A stretch of DNA of 64,000 nt from Scytonema sp. UIC 10036 (GCF_009725235.1 NZ_WJFC01000043.1:12849-76848), one strand, 5' to 3'; positions 12,001 through 19,160 are shown, numbered from the stretch's first letter. Notes: generated by a model from the sequence alone, not told the origin. Numbers and translations are program-made.

Positions 12001-15000
12001 CCTTTCCACCGAGAGAGACAGCACCAGCAATAGCTAGTAAATTTGCCTTATCAGCTGCGTGCAACCTTAAAGCGTTATTCCCTTTTACTTGGGCGCTATC
12101 TAATAGAACTACTGTGTTGTTCTTAATTAGATTAATCGACACAGAACCAGCAACAGCATAGCCTTTCTCACCTACAGTACCCGAACCACCAGCACTGAAA
12201 GATGAAAGTTCACCTTTGCGATAGGCTGTAATATCCAGCTCGTTAACTTGTAAATTGGCACCCGTAATCGTTGATTGGGTGTCTCCCTCCAATTTTGTCC
12301 TGCTAAAGGAACCAGCAAGACCTACAGACGTTTTATCGGAGCTAGAGTTGTTGACAAAAGCAACTGAACCAGACAAAGCAACTATGTCTGTTGTATTTTC
12401 GCTGGATAACCTTACCCGATCGGCTTTGAAAGTTCCTTTATCATTGATGCGAGCCTTGACTTTATCAGTAATTGTATTCCAAGCTACATCACCGGAAATG
12501 CCGATGCCGTACTTTCCTTCTGCTTTTTGAGATACTTCTGAGGTTTGAGGAGGGGTACTATTAGTATTACTTTGAGATGCTTCTGAGGTTTGAGGAGGGG
12601 TACTATTAGTATTACTTTGAGATGCTTCTGAGGTTTGAGGAGGGGTACTATTAGTGTTACTAGGTAGTATATCTTTAGTTAATGTAGACGTTGGTTGAGG
12701 GGGCGTATCTGTTGAAGGTTGAGGGTTGGCTTTTGAGGAAGAAGCTATTGCTCCCGCCAGTCCCACGACTGTAACTTTTCCTGTAGAGTTAGCTTTAAGG
12801 TTGAGGTCACCTGTAACTTCAATACTGCTCGTTTTACTAGAGGGTGTGTCGCTGTCGTCCTCAATTAAAGCAAGAGTTTCTCGTTCAATTTCATTAATAC
12901 CAACAGAGGCACCAATGCCTACATTTTCTGCTTTGATGAAGCCTCCTATTAAATTGAAGTGCGTAATATCATTATTCGCGGTAACGTTAACACTATCACC
13001 AGCGATCGCTGCTCCACTAGCAACTTGTGCGTGCGTAATATCCTTCTGATTGACTAACGAGAAAGTAACTGCTGCTCCATAAGAGCCAACCGCCGGTGCT
13101 GCACTTCCAGAAGCTACTAAATCTACTGAGTTTGTCTCCTGAGTTGCATTGACTTCTAGCTTTTTCGCATACAGCTTTACTCCATCCTCAATCTTGGCTT
13201 TGGTCGTATTCTTGAAAAAGAGAAACTGGGAAGCTACTCCAGCTCCGGCTGTCGCAGTTTTGAGCTTTGCACCACCTAACTTTGGCACAATTAACTGAGC
13301 GGCGTTGGTAATCGTGGCATTAGGGTCATAGTTGCCGCTCATGTGTAACATGGTTTCCTGAGTGTTAAGAGCGTTAACACTAACGTTCTGATTGTCACTC
13401 CGATAATTGAGATTTTGATTAATCTTGGCATCATGGTCAATGTAAGCAAGGCTTTGATTATCCATCGAGATAATATTTACTGAGCCAGCCACTCCCACCT
13501 TTGTCCCTACAGCCGTAGCTTGTGCCCACGAGGAAAAAGCATCTTGAGATAATATGTCTAGTATATTGCCACCAATGTTCTTAAGTGCATCCCACCAAGT
13601 TTTATCCTCTCCACCTGCACCCCAAGGCGCAAACAACGAGGGAATTTCAAATTTAGATTGAACAGTTAATTTATTTTCTCCAGGCTCAAGTAATTTTGTT
13701 ATTTCTTGAGGAGTTAATGCTGCTATTTTTTGCTCAATGAGTTTTATTTCTATATCAATAAATTTTGTGATTTCTTCCGCAGTTAATTTTGCTTTTTCTG
13801 GAGTGAAATTTGCTATTTTTTTAGCAAGTAAGATTTGCTGAATTAATGTTGCGATTGTTTCTGGAGTGAAATTTGATTTTTTTAGAATTAAATCTTTCTC
13901 AATCAATTTTATTTGAGAATTTAATTCTTTGATTTCTCCCACATTTAATATTATTTCTACCGGAGTTAACTCTGCTATTTGTGGTTGAAGTAATTTTATG
14001 ATTTTTACCTCAGTTGATTCATCTGGAGTTAATTTTGCTTTTGCTGCATCAAATAATTTTGCTTTTTTTTCTTCAGATAATTTTGCTATGTCTTCCTGAG
14101 TTATTAGTGCTCCTTTTGCATCAACTTCGGCGGCAGATCCTATATAAGCTTTAGCTGTATGGGAAAAATCTCCTATATTGACAGCAATACTTACAGCGTT
14201 TTTAACCTGATTCTCATTACTCTCCTTGCCACTCTCGACTCCACTAACAGATTGAACTTGGGGCTTATCCGCCACGTTCGCTTCTACGCTTACAATCCTG
14301 TCAGACTTCACCTTGGCACCTTCGCTAATGCTAGCAGTGGCATCTTCTTTAAATACAGAAACTGCTACTGCTCCCCCGAACCCTATTTCATTAGTGGTAC
14401 CACTACCTTCGCTACGTGAGTCAGATGGAGCTTCAGCTTTTTTATTTTTCAGCCACCCGTACAATTTTTCGGCACCTGTGCCAACTAATCGTGTAACATC
14501 CCGTGCAAATGGTTGTGCTTCTGCTACACCAACTTCTGCTGCAACCTTATTTTCCTCATATTCACCTTTTTCATTTTTCGCTAAAGTGGATTCTGATGTG
14601 ATGTGAGTACTTCCCTTAACTGTTGCTTCTCCACCTAAAGAAGCCGTTGTTTTTAGGTCAAATACCCCAACTGCCGCTGTTAAGCCAACACTGCCGTCAT
14701 CATAGGCTCCACCAAGCCCCTCCACTGACAAAGCACGCTTGGTCTCTGCTGACACTTTTAGATCGCCACCTACATTTAATTTTGCACCGCTATTAATTTC
14801 AGTAGTAGTTAGGACATTAGATTCACCATAAGCAAGTGTAATTGCCAAAGCAGCAGGATTTTTAAGTTGAGTGTTGGTATTAGCAAAAACGTCTAAAGAT
14901 ATATCACTATTTGATTTAATCTCAAGAAATCCCTTGGTGTTAATAGTAACACCGTCCGCAATTTTTACTTTCGTCTCGGCATTTGCTATCCCAGCTGCTA

Positions 15001-16573
15001 ATCCAAGAATAACTCCCATAGGAGCAGATTTAGCGTCAGAATTTGAGCTAGCAGTTAAAGTCACACTGCTGCCATCAATTAGGGTACCGTTGTTCACATT
15101 AACTTTAGCGAAAGCATCTGTTTTGCGGTAAGACCCAATAAATCCCTCAATGTCAGTTTTAAAGAATCTTAAAGTTGTAGAGATAAGGCTATCAGATTCT
15201 AAAAAGCGTGCTTTACTCGTGGAATTCGCTGTAATATTAATGTCTCCACCTTTGAGTGTCGCTCCTTGTAGATTAATCTCAGTATTAGAAGTCACGAAGC
15301 CTACAGCGCTAATCGTAGATTCCTCGCTCTTTGCCTCTAAAAGTATTTTGCCAGTTCCAGTGTTTATACTTGTGTTACTACCAACATCGATCTTTTCAGC
15401 ACGAACTATTAAATTGCCATCTAAAGTATTTATGGAAGAATTCAAGTTTGATATAACAGTATCTTGACCCTCTTCTCCATCAATTAGGAGAGACATCTTT
15501 TTGCTAAAACTTAGTCCTCCCAACTCAACAAAGTCATGACTAGCACCTGTGTTGATTGTGACAGTCGAAAACAAGTTTGTATCTGCTTGAATTTTATTTG
15601 CGCTAATTTGCGTTAATCCATTGCCACTGATATTAATTGGAGCCTTTATGTCCTCTATTACTAACTTCTTATTAGTTGAGTCGAAAGATACTTTTAAAAA
15701 ATTTATTTGCTCATTACTATCTGTAAACTTTAATTCTTCATTATTAATGGCAACATTACCTAATACTCCCTGAAACTCAGAACCAAAGTTTAAACTATCC
15801 TCTTCAATGGTGCCAGTTGCAACTTCTAACTTCCAATCACCGCCATTAGCAGCATTTCCTGTCAAGTTATCCGAAGCTGCTATATCAGTCCCTGTTAAGA
15901 CGCCTAACTGTTTTACAAAATCCTGACCAGCTTGTGTGGCAGCAACATTACAGCCATAAATCAAAATATCGGCATTCAATGTAAATGATTGACTCCAAGC
16001 TTTTAAAGCTTCTTGGTAGTGATTGAGAGTCTCTTGACTCAAAGCCGCTGTTCCTAGTTGCAACCTACCAGACTCACCATGAGAAATAATATGAACTGCT
16101 TGCAGTTGACGATATTGCCCTAGAACTTCACTAATTTGAGCAATGCCATCGCTGCCAGCATCAAGCAGCACAACTTCAACATTAGGCTGGAACTGCTTAA
16201 CTAAGTTTTCATAGCCTTTTACATTAGCATCTACAAAAACAATTTCATGAATTCGTTCGCCTTTAAAAATGCCGTTAGCCCCAACTAGAACATCATCAGG
16301 CATCAAATTTGTTAATGAGTCAACACCATGTGCCCTTGTGCTAATGGTTGAGTCAATTGGCGCAACTGCTTCAGAACTCCATATACCTTGCTCAACAAAC
16401 CTAGGGACTTCTGATACTGTGGGGCTAAGGTCTAATGATACTGCCAACGTGCCAGGAGTCTGTACTTGTGTTGTCTGACCTATATTATAGGGGTCTAATT
16501 CAAGATTAGAAATGCTCGCAAAATGTGTTTTTTCATTCAAAGCTTGGCTCGTATTAATCTTATTTTCTTCCAT
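1..16573 (-). CDS. Giant mosaic surface/secreted protein: DUF4347, adhesin repeats, beta-helix, Calx-beta, RTX, two AapJ-type binding domains, DUF4114, subtilase (3' end outside window)
   Basis: One frame stays open from ATG 16573 to the window edge, at least 5524 codons; I checked the phase at both ends and in the middle. Domains in order: DUF4347 (about residues 107-252, HIISHGESG and LIYGCNVAA motifs); roughly 60-75-residue beta-rich repeats of the type AGSVS-N-I-N-V-A-I (about 300-3200), broken by a Lys/Glu-rich helical block (about 815-978); beta-helix repeats with GGAISN and NSTF motifs (about 3245-3645); Calx-beta-like segment (about 3645-3780); RTX GGxGxDxL repeats (about 3830-3965); two solute-binding SBP_bac_3/AapJ-like domains (about 4078-4386 and 4406-4712); Pro-rich linker; DUF4114 (about 5028-5098, DLDFNDMVIRL); peptidase S8 from about 5253 with Asp (VIDVGID), His (DWHGTHVAG), oxyanion Asn (AAAGN) and Ser (NGTSMAAA). 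No classical signal peptide is visible. RTX repeats suggest type I secretion and calcium binding; that is inference. Confidence 0.9.
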   Translation of the reverse strand, partial: MEENKINTSQALNEKTHFASISNLELDPYNIGQTTQVQTPGTLAVSLDLSPTVSEVPRFVEQGIWSSEAVAPIDSTISTRAHGVDSLTNLMPDDVLVGANGIFKGERIHEIVFVDANVKGYENLVKQFQPNVEVVLLDAGSDGIAQISEVLGQYRQLQAVHIISHGESGRLQLGTAALSQETLNHYQEALKAWSQSFTLNADILIYGCNVAATQAGQDFVKQLGVLTGTDIAASDNLTGNAANGGDWKLEVATGTIEEDSLNFGSEFQGVLGNVAINNEELKFTDSNEQINFLKVSFDSTNKKLVIEDIKAPINISGNGLTQISANKIQADTNLFSTVTINTGASHDFVELGGLSFSKKMSLLIDGEEGQDTVISNLNSSINTLDGNLIVRAEKIDVGSNTSINTGTGKILLEAKSEESTISAVGFVTSNTEINLQGATLKGGDINITANSTSKARFLESDSLISTTLRFFKTDIEGFIGSYRKTDAFAKVNVNNGTLIDGSSVTLTASSNSDAKSAPMGVILGLAAGIANAETKVKIADGVTINTKGFLEIKSNSDISLDVFANTNTQLKNPAALAITLAYGESNVLTTTEINSGAKLNVGGDLKVSAETKRALSVEGLGGAYDDGSVGLTAAVGVFDLKTTASLGGEATVKGSTHITSESTLAKNEKGEYEENKVAAEVGVAEAQPFARDVTRLVGTGAEKLYGWLKNKKAEAPSDSRSEGSGTTNEIGFGGAVAVSVFKEDATASISEGAKVKSDRIVSVEANVADKPQVQSVSGVESGKESNENQVKNAVSIAVNIGDFSHTAKAYIGSAAEVDAKGALITQEDIAKLSEEKKAKLFDAAKAKLTPDESTEVKIIKLLQPQIAELTPVEIILNVGEIKELNSQIKLIEKDLILKKSNFTPETIATLIQQILLAKKIANFTPEKAKLTAEEITKFIDIEIKLIEQKIAALTPQEITKLLEPGENKLTVQSKFEIPSLFAPWGAGGEDKTWWDALKNIGGNILDILSQDAFSSWAQATAVGTKVGVAGSVNIISMDNQSLAYIDHDAKINQNLNYRSDNQNVSVNALNTQETMLHMSGNYDPNATITNAAQLIVPKLGGAKLKTATAGAGVASQFLFFKNTTKAKIEDGVKLYAKKLEVNATQETNSVDLVASGSAAPAVGSYGAAVTFSLVNQKDITHAQVASGAAIAGDSVNVTANNDITHFNLIGGFIKAENVGIGASVGINEIERETLALIEDDSDTPSSKTSSIEVTGDLNLKANSTGKVTVVGLAGAIASSSKANPQPSTDTPPQPTSTLTKDILPSNTNSTPPQTSEASQSNTNSTPPQTSEASQSNTNSTPPQTSEVSQKAEGKYGIGISGDVAWNTITDKVKARINDKGTFKADRVRLSSENTTDIVALSGSVAFVNNSSSDKTSVGLAGSFSRTKLEGDTQSTITGANLQVNELDITAYRKGELSSFSAGGSGTVGEKGYAVAGSVSINLIKNNTVVLLDSAQVKGNNALRLHAADKANLLAIAGAVSLGGKAGVGAAIAYNKTENNTQARVKKSTLTNQALSLTATNTGEINAITGSVGAGKTVGAAGTVSVNFITNNVNADITDDSQVNKVTTVSLSAQATGNISSIAGAIGAANKGAFGGALAYNDINNKVETILDKSSISNASSLSLDAKSTGKIETISAGIAGSDKVAIAGSVSLNYINNKVRANITNNANVTTTGAISLKAEDTSTIRSLAGALAVADKVAVGASIAYNDIGNTVVASVDNATVLSMRGEVTLNAESNATIETISAGGAGADTFALGGSISINDINNQVESYFDKATIAAKGLALTAQDTSKIKSLAGQLQGAEKTAIGAAIAYNSIRNGIQALIKNQSKATAQNGNIDLKATSKPNIASLSAGISAAGKAAIAGSVSWNKIQNSINAQIQDSTATAGIPYGDCNITLLAQEAPSDLQLQELPSDVLPLMERYSILSAAGQIGVAGTAAVGAAASYNELSSTIQAGTNKSTLTATGNIDVRAFSSSDIATVAAGGSIGGTAGVAGSVNVNLLNNNLQATFINSTVTAEGSVLLFANTTNELDIYAGTLSGAGKVGVGGTVVTNIFKNQTEAAVKDNSTVTARGNTRIFNVTNADGTGTTESLQGLAVIATSKETVDTWTGTASGSGQVGVSLTASIATVEDKTQAYIQNSQVNSDLATVNPGAKVKVLAFNLTDLDVKAGSVSVAVNDKVSVGAGATADVAVIANTTAAFIDNAKVNARGGVDVTSYTQERLNAIVISGALALSGKGVAIAVAGSVKVIKLQNTNNAYISNSTVNSQGTLNVIADDTVLLGIQDDNSKGGIIGGAASVGLTVGAGFGVGATVIVNLLENKTKAYITNSTANAVSKLQVKANSKEDIITTAAVGSVGVVGLAGATIVNSIKTTTQAFIEEVAGGNTRINQDAGFDTISEVQVTAQDTVSINDTSGGVSAGLVGVGASVDVTSIQNTTTAYIGDGVEVSTRRNITVEAKATQSVESKVVAAAAGAGAIQGAISILNLGSANSEDAEKALGRVDQSINSQVSDNQASNALGNSSLANQAKTILSDKVSSISVGEVFDRNAKISQGTTAFIGANARITANDNIIVNAEHITTVKMTSGAAGIGGISIGGSVAIANINNNTAAYVGQGANLTAQDINITANSKAQDLTVKAIAGGAGGVALGAAVALIDSKNNARAYTTINTNINSDRNLKIQAETTSNLTAEGKGNQYGGAAVGLVWGQAGESGTTEALLLGNIRAGNLTVVGQSNNTIQADATASTGGIFSGSGAIAKAKVTPIVKAWVGDDDQNTADNITLSGGANIWALATGTINANANGSSAGGVSCGLSEADATWQPTIEASIGNNTTFSAKESVIVRALNNLDRSLNPNGSIASKATSSSGSLIGSLVGSSTKTTVLSKITAKIGDNALLTTGVDIDIQAQSFNKTDADSNGDALGAFLASGSATAGSIITNTTVVQIGTASRLTAGRTIKLMSATDNRDGIISALTSPKTLVSGGSTSVLHGLMNNNSVKLGDDSQLKAAQLVSLQALNRTNLEASAAQKVKGLIGMNLGLSTMNVTSNTTAEVGERVSINTDKFSLQAKDNGSSLKNNSYAETSGAQANSNAQTLTNANFNATARVQDNAIIFGRNSVNIEAIQDDVLSDTNAKLNLSTWFDIIKTAVAQNNLTVLSTAETDSTSAVTTNSFNQNSSARNLPNDYTGRGYIDSEIPLKGTEKRNNINYRNAQVGLADIQIKPTSSLPSINAQALQNAIAQIGIGGTITFADSLKNQVIQVGNIVINKDLTIDGSQQNITLRGNNNNRIFLIDDGKSDRQRNVTLKGLTIGNGRADFGGAISNAENLTLENVTFTNNQATKNGGAISNSRTGTISINNSRFANNSAVGVGGAISNLGTLNIVNSTFEFNKATTHGGALENSNMLAKLTVADSTFANNTADNQGGGIFNNGNASIVRSTLSSNTAKQFGGGISNKGILSLSNSTLSGNQATVSGGGLYNQTGAINAKINNSTVTLNQSATNSGSGIADAGYGVFLTSSIVSGNANNDDFSGAPGFKGQLQSRGNNLIGGTNAVPSLNSQATDKLGITDPKLAPLANNGGLTQTHMPLPDSLAINNGKNSDNLSTDQSGGSRSKMGGVDVGAVEYSVTITKLEANRTQLDESQPTLTSRITVMLDKPAPATGLRIAYTLEGSAELDKDYRILGPQPGVITFGAGKTEAAFEIQILDDKEFEPSETIILRLNASGDYTLASNVVPLNLNLFGDDTEPAKEVKTAGITLTGDSRRSAQPQAVVQADTATTQPQAMVLTDSAIDDGKEIILPKEDKLIGTNGNDTLIGGFDDDIMQGLQGNDRLEGNYGNDLLIGGADDDNLLGGSGQDTLKGEAGDDELKGGDGADRLEGGIGIDVLYGDAGNDDLQGNDGNDYLLGDDGADLLEGGAGKDVLRGGRGEDSFLFASPDSGMDRILDFNALEGDRIQILASGFGIENGDLSGFKFENGTLFYQEKPLVLIEKFRETALDFSIKAHLELVTERQVKAEATETPFTIDASTLAPITRPTSDTNNTALPTTNTTGINLLEQIRSRGYIKVGLVLGDPGFAVEKDGRLSGFSVDWGRALAAALFNDPNAVEFVIQDFRSGFFNVASGVVDVASIGATHNLARDTSLNLDFSPVVLYDSQGVIVRADRNIKTLLDLKGMTIGTLADSTSTQNLQNYLGRLGLPFVGRTFANTDELFAAYERGEIDAVSIDSTLLKGRIPTLSNPNGHKILDGELSKEPLALVLPENQSEWADVIRWVTYATTQAEEFGINSANVDDFIVNSTDSAIRRFLGVEGNLGEALGLDKDFVVDVIKAVGNYDELYKRHFGELDRTRNHLWTNDGLLYSLPFSGSTNVEANLINNDNRNQLQEIKQRGVLKVGLTGDSAGFGLKQPDGSYKGFDIDLVRALSAALFGNVNQIEFVHQKFEDSFTNVANGVVDITADSITHNLMRDALLGVDFSPTYMYTGQGIMVRNSSGINNLPSLNGRIVGVSSGTTSEQNLQDALAKFGANAIIRTFATAEDLFAAYERGEIDAVSIDLAILNSRISTLSNPGSHRLLNDVLSKEPLSLVLDENQSDWADVVRWVVNALVQAEEFGITSQNIDEFIATSKDVDIRRFLGLEGTLGQDLGLPNDFVVKVIKAVGNYGEVYNRHFGSNTLPRGENQLSRNFGLQYALPFSGTAITPPPPVPPVEPPVEPPVVLPIEPPVVSPVVLPIEPQPEILPLVLIKNPQGENLLEINGDVSKATLKFTLSGKHLERETIHEIGVFVVDDTQGRVNGLLPSDPGYLQAALQRGKVIFSLIPDNFVSDPSRILQGLNSPLLAFYLVQKGSTDDVLNGSGHRVLFGSMAGANGLSVLQINDLGSGNFELAFEDLLGDTARDIVLKVNLTDEPMPIGTSLQGQREREIFDLSDLKGLQVPVLFPIIESEAAYNNTVGFYRLEDSQGTVRDPMTGQLFKPGDPGYTKAAARNSKAYGVSFDRNSRGLQINLEGGYLYAPFIIANSTLEKLLDDDNTNDPAVYFIYARANPDRVDHIRLLGDNTWGFEDMPDGGDLDFNDMVIRLTVPETFTSMLASLAKGLEPEFENPQAAASPSQTTAITPQNLESAELNQPNSQTANSQNTGTQTTNNLDDQSNDRAPASEIQSAAENATATGLTTNTQTQETPTYDSKRGYGEIDAQKAIALAAVGAPTSVASTTSTVQKSSDEPLNQPDVADGQQNYTGQGVVVAVIDVGIDRKNRNLAGSLWVNTDEISDNGIDDDGNGFTDDVQGWDFVDDDPDASPDKEDWHGTHVAGIISAANDSDAVTGIAPSAKIMPLRVLNQSTGGTEDDIAAAICYAVDNGAQIINLSLGFPVFNGEPEQIRAALQYAKAQGVMVVAAAGNREDQVTEPLFPARFAQERLVIAVGAADENGNLAIFSNPAGSEESVFVLAPGVGINSLGLEEKTLESNGTSMAAAYVTGVIALMKEANPHLSPDEIMNILTSTSKM
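12530..12665 (-). repeat. 45-bp in-frame tandem repeat inside the giant gene
   Basis: A 45-bp unit begins at 12540, 12585 and 12630; the third copy diverges after about 30 bases. Each unit adds 15 residues rich in Ser, Asn, Thr, Pro and Gln (core NSTPPQTSEASQ) to a linker between adhesin repeats. The near identity of the units points to recent slippage or unequal recombination. The length is a multiple of three, so the frame is kept. Confidence 0.9.
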
Positions 16574-16907
16574 GTCACCCTTCCTACTTAGTAATAAAAA
16601 AGCCAAAAAAACAAAATTATTAGATATTTCCTAAAAAAGCCTACAAAAAACCACAATTTTAGGTTTGTCATGCACGGAAAAAGACAGATAGATTGCTCTG
16701 TCTGCCAATTACCATGAAGTTTTACTGATTTGAAATGTAAAAAAAAACTCATATTTTAGAGATGCGATTAATCAGAGAGCACTGTAGGCGGTTTCTCCGA
16801 CAGTGCCGCAATAGCAATCGCGTCTCTACCTAATATAATTTTTTTGACAATTCCGCCAGCAGACTGCTAGACGCTCCCTAAATTTTTGCTAAATCAAAAA
16901 GTAAAAT
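16574..16907. other. Intergenic region upstream of the giant gene, with a nested inverted repeat
   Basis: This stretch of about 334 bases holds no gene. From 16757 to 16828 lies a nested palindrome: outer arms AGAGATGCGATT and AATCGCGTCTCT, inner arms GCACTGT and ACAGTGC. It looks like one of the dispersed GCGTCTCT palindromes common in filamentous cyanobacteria. The promoter of the giant gene should lie between this element and 16573, but I cannot identify a convincing -10/-35 pair. Confidence 0.6.
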
Positions 16908-16915
16908 TTAGGGAG
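16874..16915 (-). terminator. Hairpin at the 3' end of the 249-residue gene
   Basis: The 13-base arms CTCCCTAAATTTT (16874-16886) and AAAATTTAGGGAG (16903-16915) are perfectly complementary around a 16-base loop. The hairpin overlaps the TAA stop of the gene ending at 16908. It is A+T-rich at its inner end and has no clean T run, so a terminator role is likely but not certain. Confidence 0.5.
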
Positions 16916-17657
16916 TTACACTCATAGGAAATATATCGGAAATAGCTACTGTATCTGGAATTCTAACCGTGTCAAACTGCATTTTAGCCATGAATTTATT
17001 ACTGATTATATCAGAGTAAGTTTGTAAATCTGTTTGCCAATTCTCAAGAGATTGATGTAGACTACTAAGTTTTTGTGCCTCTGTTTCACCACTGACTTCA
17101 TAGCTAAAGCTACCAGTAAACATTACAATAGGAGTCTTTGTCTCATCATCTTGGAGCCATGTTCCTTCATTCACGCTAAGGTTGAAGGACGTGCGATTCA
17201 GTTTATAAACTAAGTTGAGTGAGGCTTGTACTGATGCTTCCCCTTCCTCTTGCCATGCACCAGGAGACAGCAAGGTTTTGTTAATATAGGTGCGGGCAGC
17301 ATCATGAGAACCAACAAAAGGAACATATCCTCTGAAATTGATGCCTACAGCCTCAAATTCCATATTGGGCAATGCTTGTGTATATTTACGAGCAATTTCT
17401 GCGATTTGTAGCGACTCAATTTTTTTATCAGCTATTGGTTCAATAAACACGACTCTATTAGATTCAGCGCTAATAGCAATACCATTACTAAAATCTAATC
17501 GAGCAAAACTATTATTAGAAATTGGCTGGCGAGCCAATTTCCAATCTTTGGGAATAATCCCACTGCATTTAAGAAAATCTGGATTCAATATTAAGGAAGA
17601 ATGGTTTTTAGCTGCAATAATAATTACTAAATCTTCAATAACTAATCTTTGGTTCAT
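16908..17657 (-). CDS. Hypothetical protein, 249 residues, upstream of the giant gene
   Basis: I do not recognise a named family. The protein is soluble-looking, with no signal peptide, membrane segment or metal-binding motif. Its N-terminal half alternates short hydrophobic strands (LVIIIAAKNH, VVFIEPI) with polar turns, and its C-terminus (about residues 195-235) looks helical. It lies 334 bases upstream of the giant surface protein on the same strand, but a palindrome and a 3' hairpin sit between them, so co-transcription is doubtful. Its layout is loosely reminiscent of the sporadic TIGR04255-type proteins; I cannot support more. Start at ATG 17657. Confidence 0.7.
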   Translation of the reverse strand: MNQRLVIEDLVIIIAAKNHSSLILNPDFLKCSGIIPKDWKLARQPISNNSFARLDFSNGIAISAESNRVVFIEPIADKKIESLQIAEIARKYTQALPNMEFEAVGINFRGYVPFVGSHDAARTYINKTLLSPGAWQEEGEASVQASLNLVYKLNRTSFNLSVNEGTWLQDDETKTPIVMFTGSFSYEVSGETEAQKLSSLHQSLENWQTDLQTYSDIISNKFMAKMQFDTVRIPDTVAISDIFPMSVTP

Positions 17658-18275
17658 GCTTTTTACCCTGTCTCGTTAAACAACCATTTTTTTATTCTCA
17701 ACACATTAGTCGTTGCCAATTGCTCTTTCTCCACCTATAGTCATACCTGTTATGCCTCTACTGCATAGCACGTTTCAACAACTAAAGTCGTTGTTTGTCA
17801 GTTCAGGTTGATAATTTGAGAGTTAGATATGGATATTAGAATTTATGCAAGCGCTACAGTTCTTTACAGCGGTTTTCACTTATTTAGACCACACTCTTAA
17901 TTCTTTTGTGCCTCTGCGCCTTTGCGTGAGATAAAAAAGATGTGGTTCATTTACCTGAAAACTGCTGTAAAATGCACGATGCCAGGAAAGCTCGATTTAA
18001 AAAGCCTTACTATAGCCTTATGCAGCCTAAGCTTACTTAACTCCAATGCAGTGATTGCATATATTCCGATCGCAATTCAGTTTTAGCACTTCTAACGAGA
18101 AAAAATATACGAGAATTTACTGAATTAATCATCTGCTCTTTCTCGATCCGGTAGCTCCGCCTGGGAATGCAGTCTGGGAGGCTCCGTCTCGAATAAATTT
18201 GCTGCACTTGCTCAATGGAAAAATTTACTCATATTAGATAATTTATTTATTGGAGAGTATACCGAAACATCTGTA
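17658..18275. other. Non-coding region with repeat remnants
   Basis: About 618 bases without a credible gene. It contains a copy of the common cyanobacterial TTTGTGCCTCTGCG/CTTTGCGTGAGA repeat (about 17906-17933) and a degraded copy of the dispersed palindromic element (18141-18192). The A+T-rich stretch 18200-18270 probably carries the promoter of the esterase gene that follows. Confidence 0.5.
18141..18192. repeat. Dispersed palindromic element, copy A (degraded)
   Basis: It contains the half-motifs CTCCGCCTGGGAATGC and GAGGCTCCGTCTC, which match the left half of the fuller copies at 38341 and 56461. The right arm is missing. Confidence 0.6.
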
Positions 18276-19097
18276 ATGACGATCCAAAAACAAGCTCGTT
18301 ATTTGTTAAACACAAACACGAATAACAAGTGCGTAGATAAAAAAACACCTAGCGCTAAGTGGGTTCATCTCAGTTTAGCCGCCACAATACTATGTTTTCT
18401 CCCGATTAGCACTGCTAGTGCGGCTACAAAAGTAATGTCTCTAGGAGACTCTTTGTGTGCGGGCAATATTGCTGTTCTACGTGCCAAGGTAGCCAGTACC
18501 AAATTTGGCTCTACCATAAATTGGGTAGGAACCAAAAAAGACGGTGCATATAAAAAAGACCCAGACCATGAGTGTCATGGTGGTTGGTCGGCAGCGCAAG
18601 TTTTGCAACAACCAGGGGTAAATGTTCGTCTTCCCTCGTGGGAGGGAAAGCCAGGAAGCATTCGGAACTGGGTACAAGAAACTCAACCTGATGTAGTGTT
18701 GATGATGCTTGGCACCAATGATTTCTTTGGTAGTGATATAAGAGGGGATAATACCTCTGACGTTCTCACAAAATCGCTTCAAGGGATTATTGATGACATT
18801 TTCGTGCTACGTCCCAAAGCCAAAATTGTGGTCGCCTCAATTCCCCCCTTTAAATGGGATATTAAAAATGGCGTTGATGCCAATAAAACTAGAACTACAG
18901 CCAACGCATTTCTGAAGAATCGTGTCAAGGAACTTTCAAAACAAGGCAAGCGAATCGTTTTTTTGGATATGCATAGTGCGATCGTAACTCGAATGAATCA
19001 AGGAGAGATTTTTAATAGTGATGGTGTTCACTTTAATGATGAGGGCAATAAGTTTGTTGCCGAAATGTGGACTCGCGCTCTAAAAGATATACTTTAA
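18276..19097 (+). CDS. Secreted SGNH/GDSL-family esterase
   Basis: A 273-residue protein with an N-terminal export signal: a basic stretch, a hydrophobic run around residues 32-47 and an AxA-like site (STASAATK). The SGNH hydrolase blocks are all present: block I GDSL with the nucleophilic Ser, a Gly block in HGGWSA, block III GTND with the Asn, and block V DGVHF with the catalytic Asp and His. Such enzymes hydrolyse esters of carbohydrates, lipids or cell-wall polymers outside the cytoplasm; the substrate cannot be told. The gene stands alone between a repeat-containing spacer and a pyrimidine-rich tract (CCCTACCCCTACC repeats, 19103-19160). Confidence 0.85.
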   Translation: MTIQKQARYLLNTNTNNKCVDKKTPSAKWVHLSLAATILCFLPISTASAATKVMSLGDSLCAGNIAVLRAKVASTKFGSTINWVGTKKDGAYKKDPDHECHGGWSAAQVLQQPGVNVRLPSWEGKPGSIRNWVQETQPDVVLMMLGTNDFFGSDIRGDNTSDVLTKSLQGIIDDIFVLRPKAKIVVASIPPFKWDIKNGVDANKTRTTANAFLKNRVKELSKQGKRIVFLDMHSAIVTRMNQGEIFNSDGVHFNDEGNKFVAEMWTRALKDIL

Positions 19098-19102
19098 TAT
19101 AC

Positions 19103-19160
19103 CCTCATCCCTACCCCTACCCCCTACCTCCCTACCCCTACCTCCCTACCCCTACCCCTA
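19103..19160 (+). repeat. CCCTACC-type pyrimidine tandem tract
   Basis: Consecutive variants of CTACCCCTACCTCCC fill the gap between the esterase stop and the AtpI-like gene. It belongs to the short tandem repeats seen throughout this window and has no coding potential. Confidence 0.75.
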
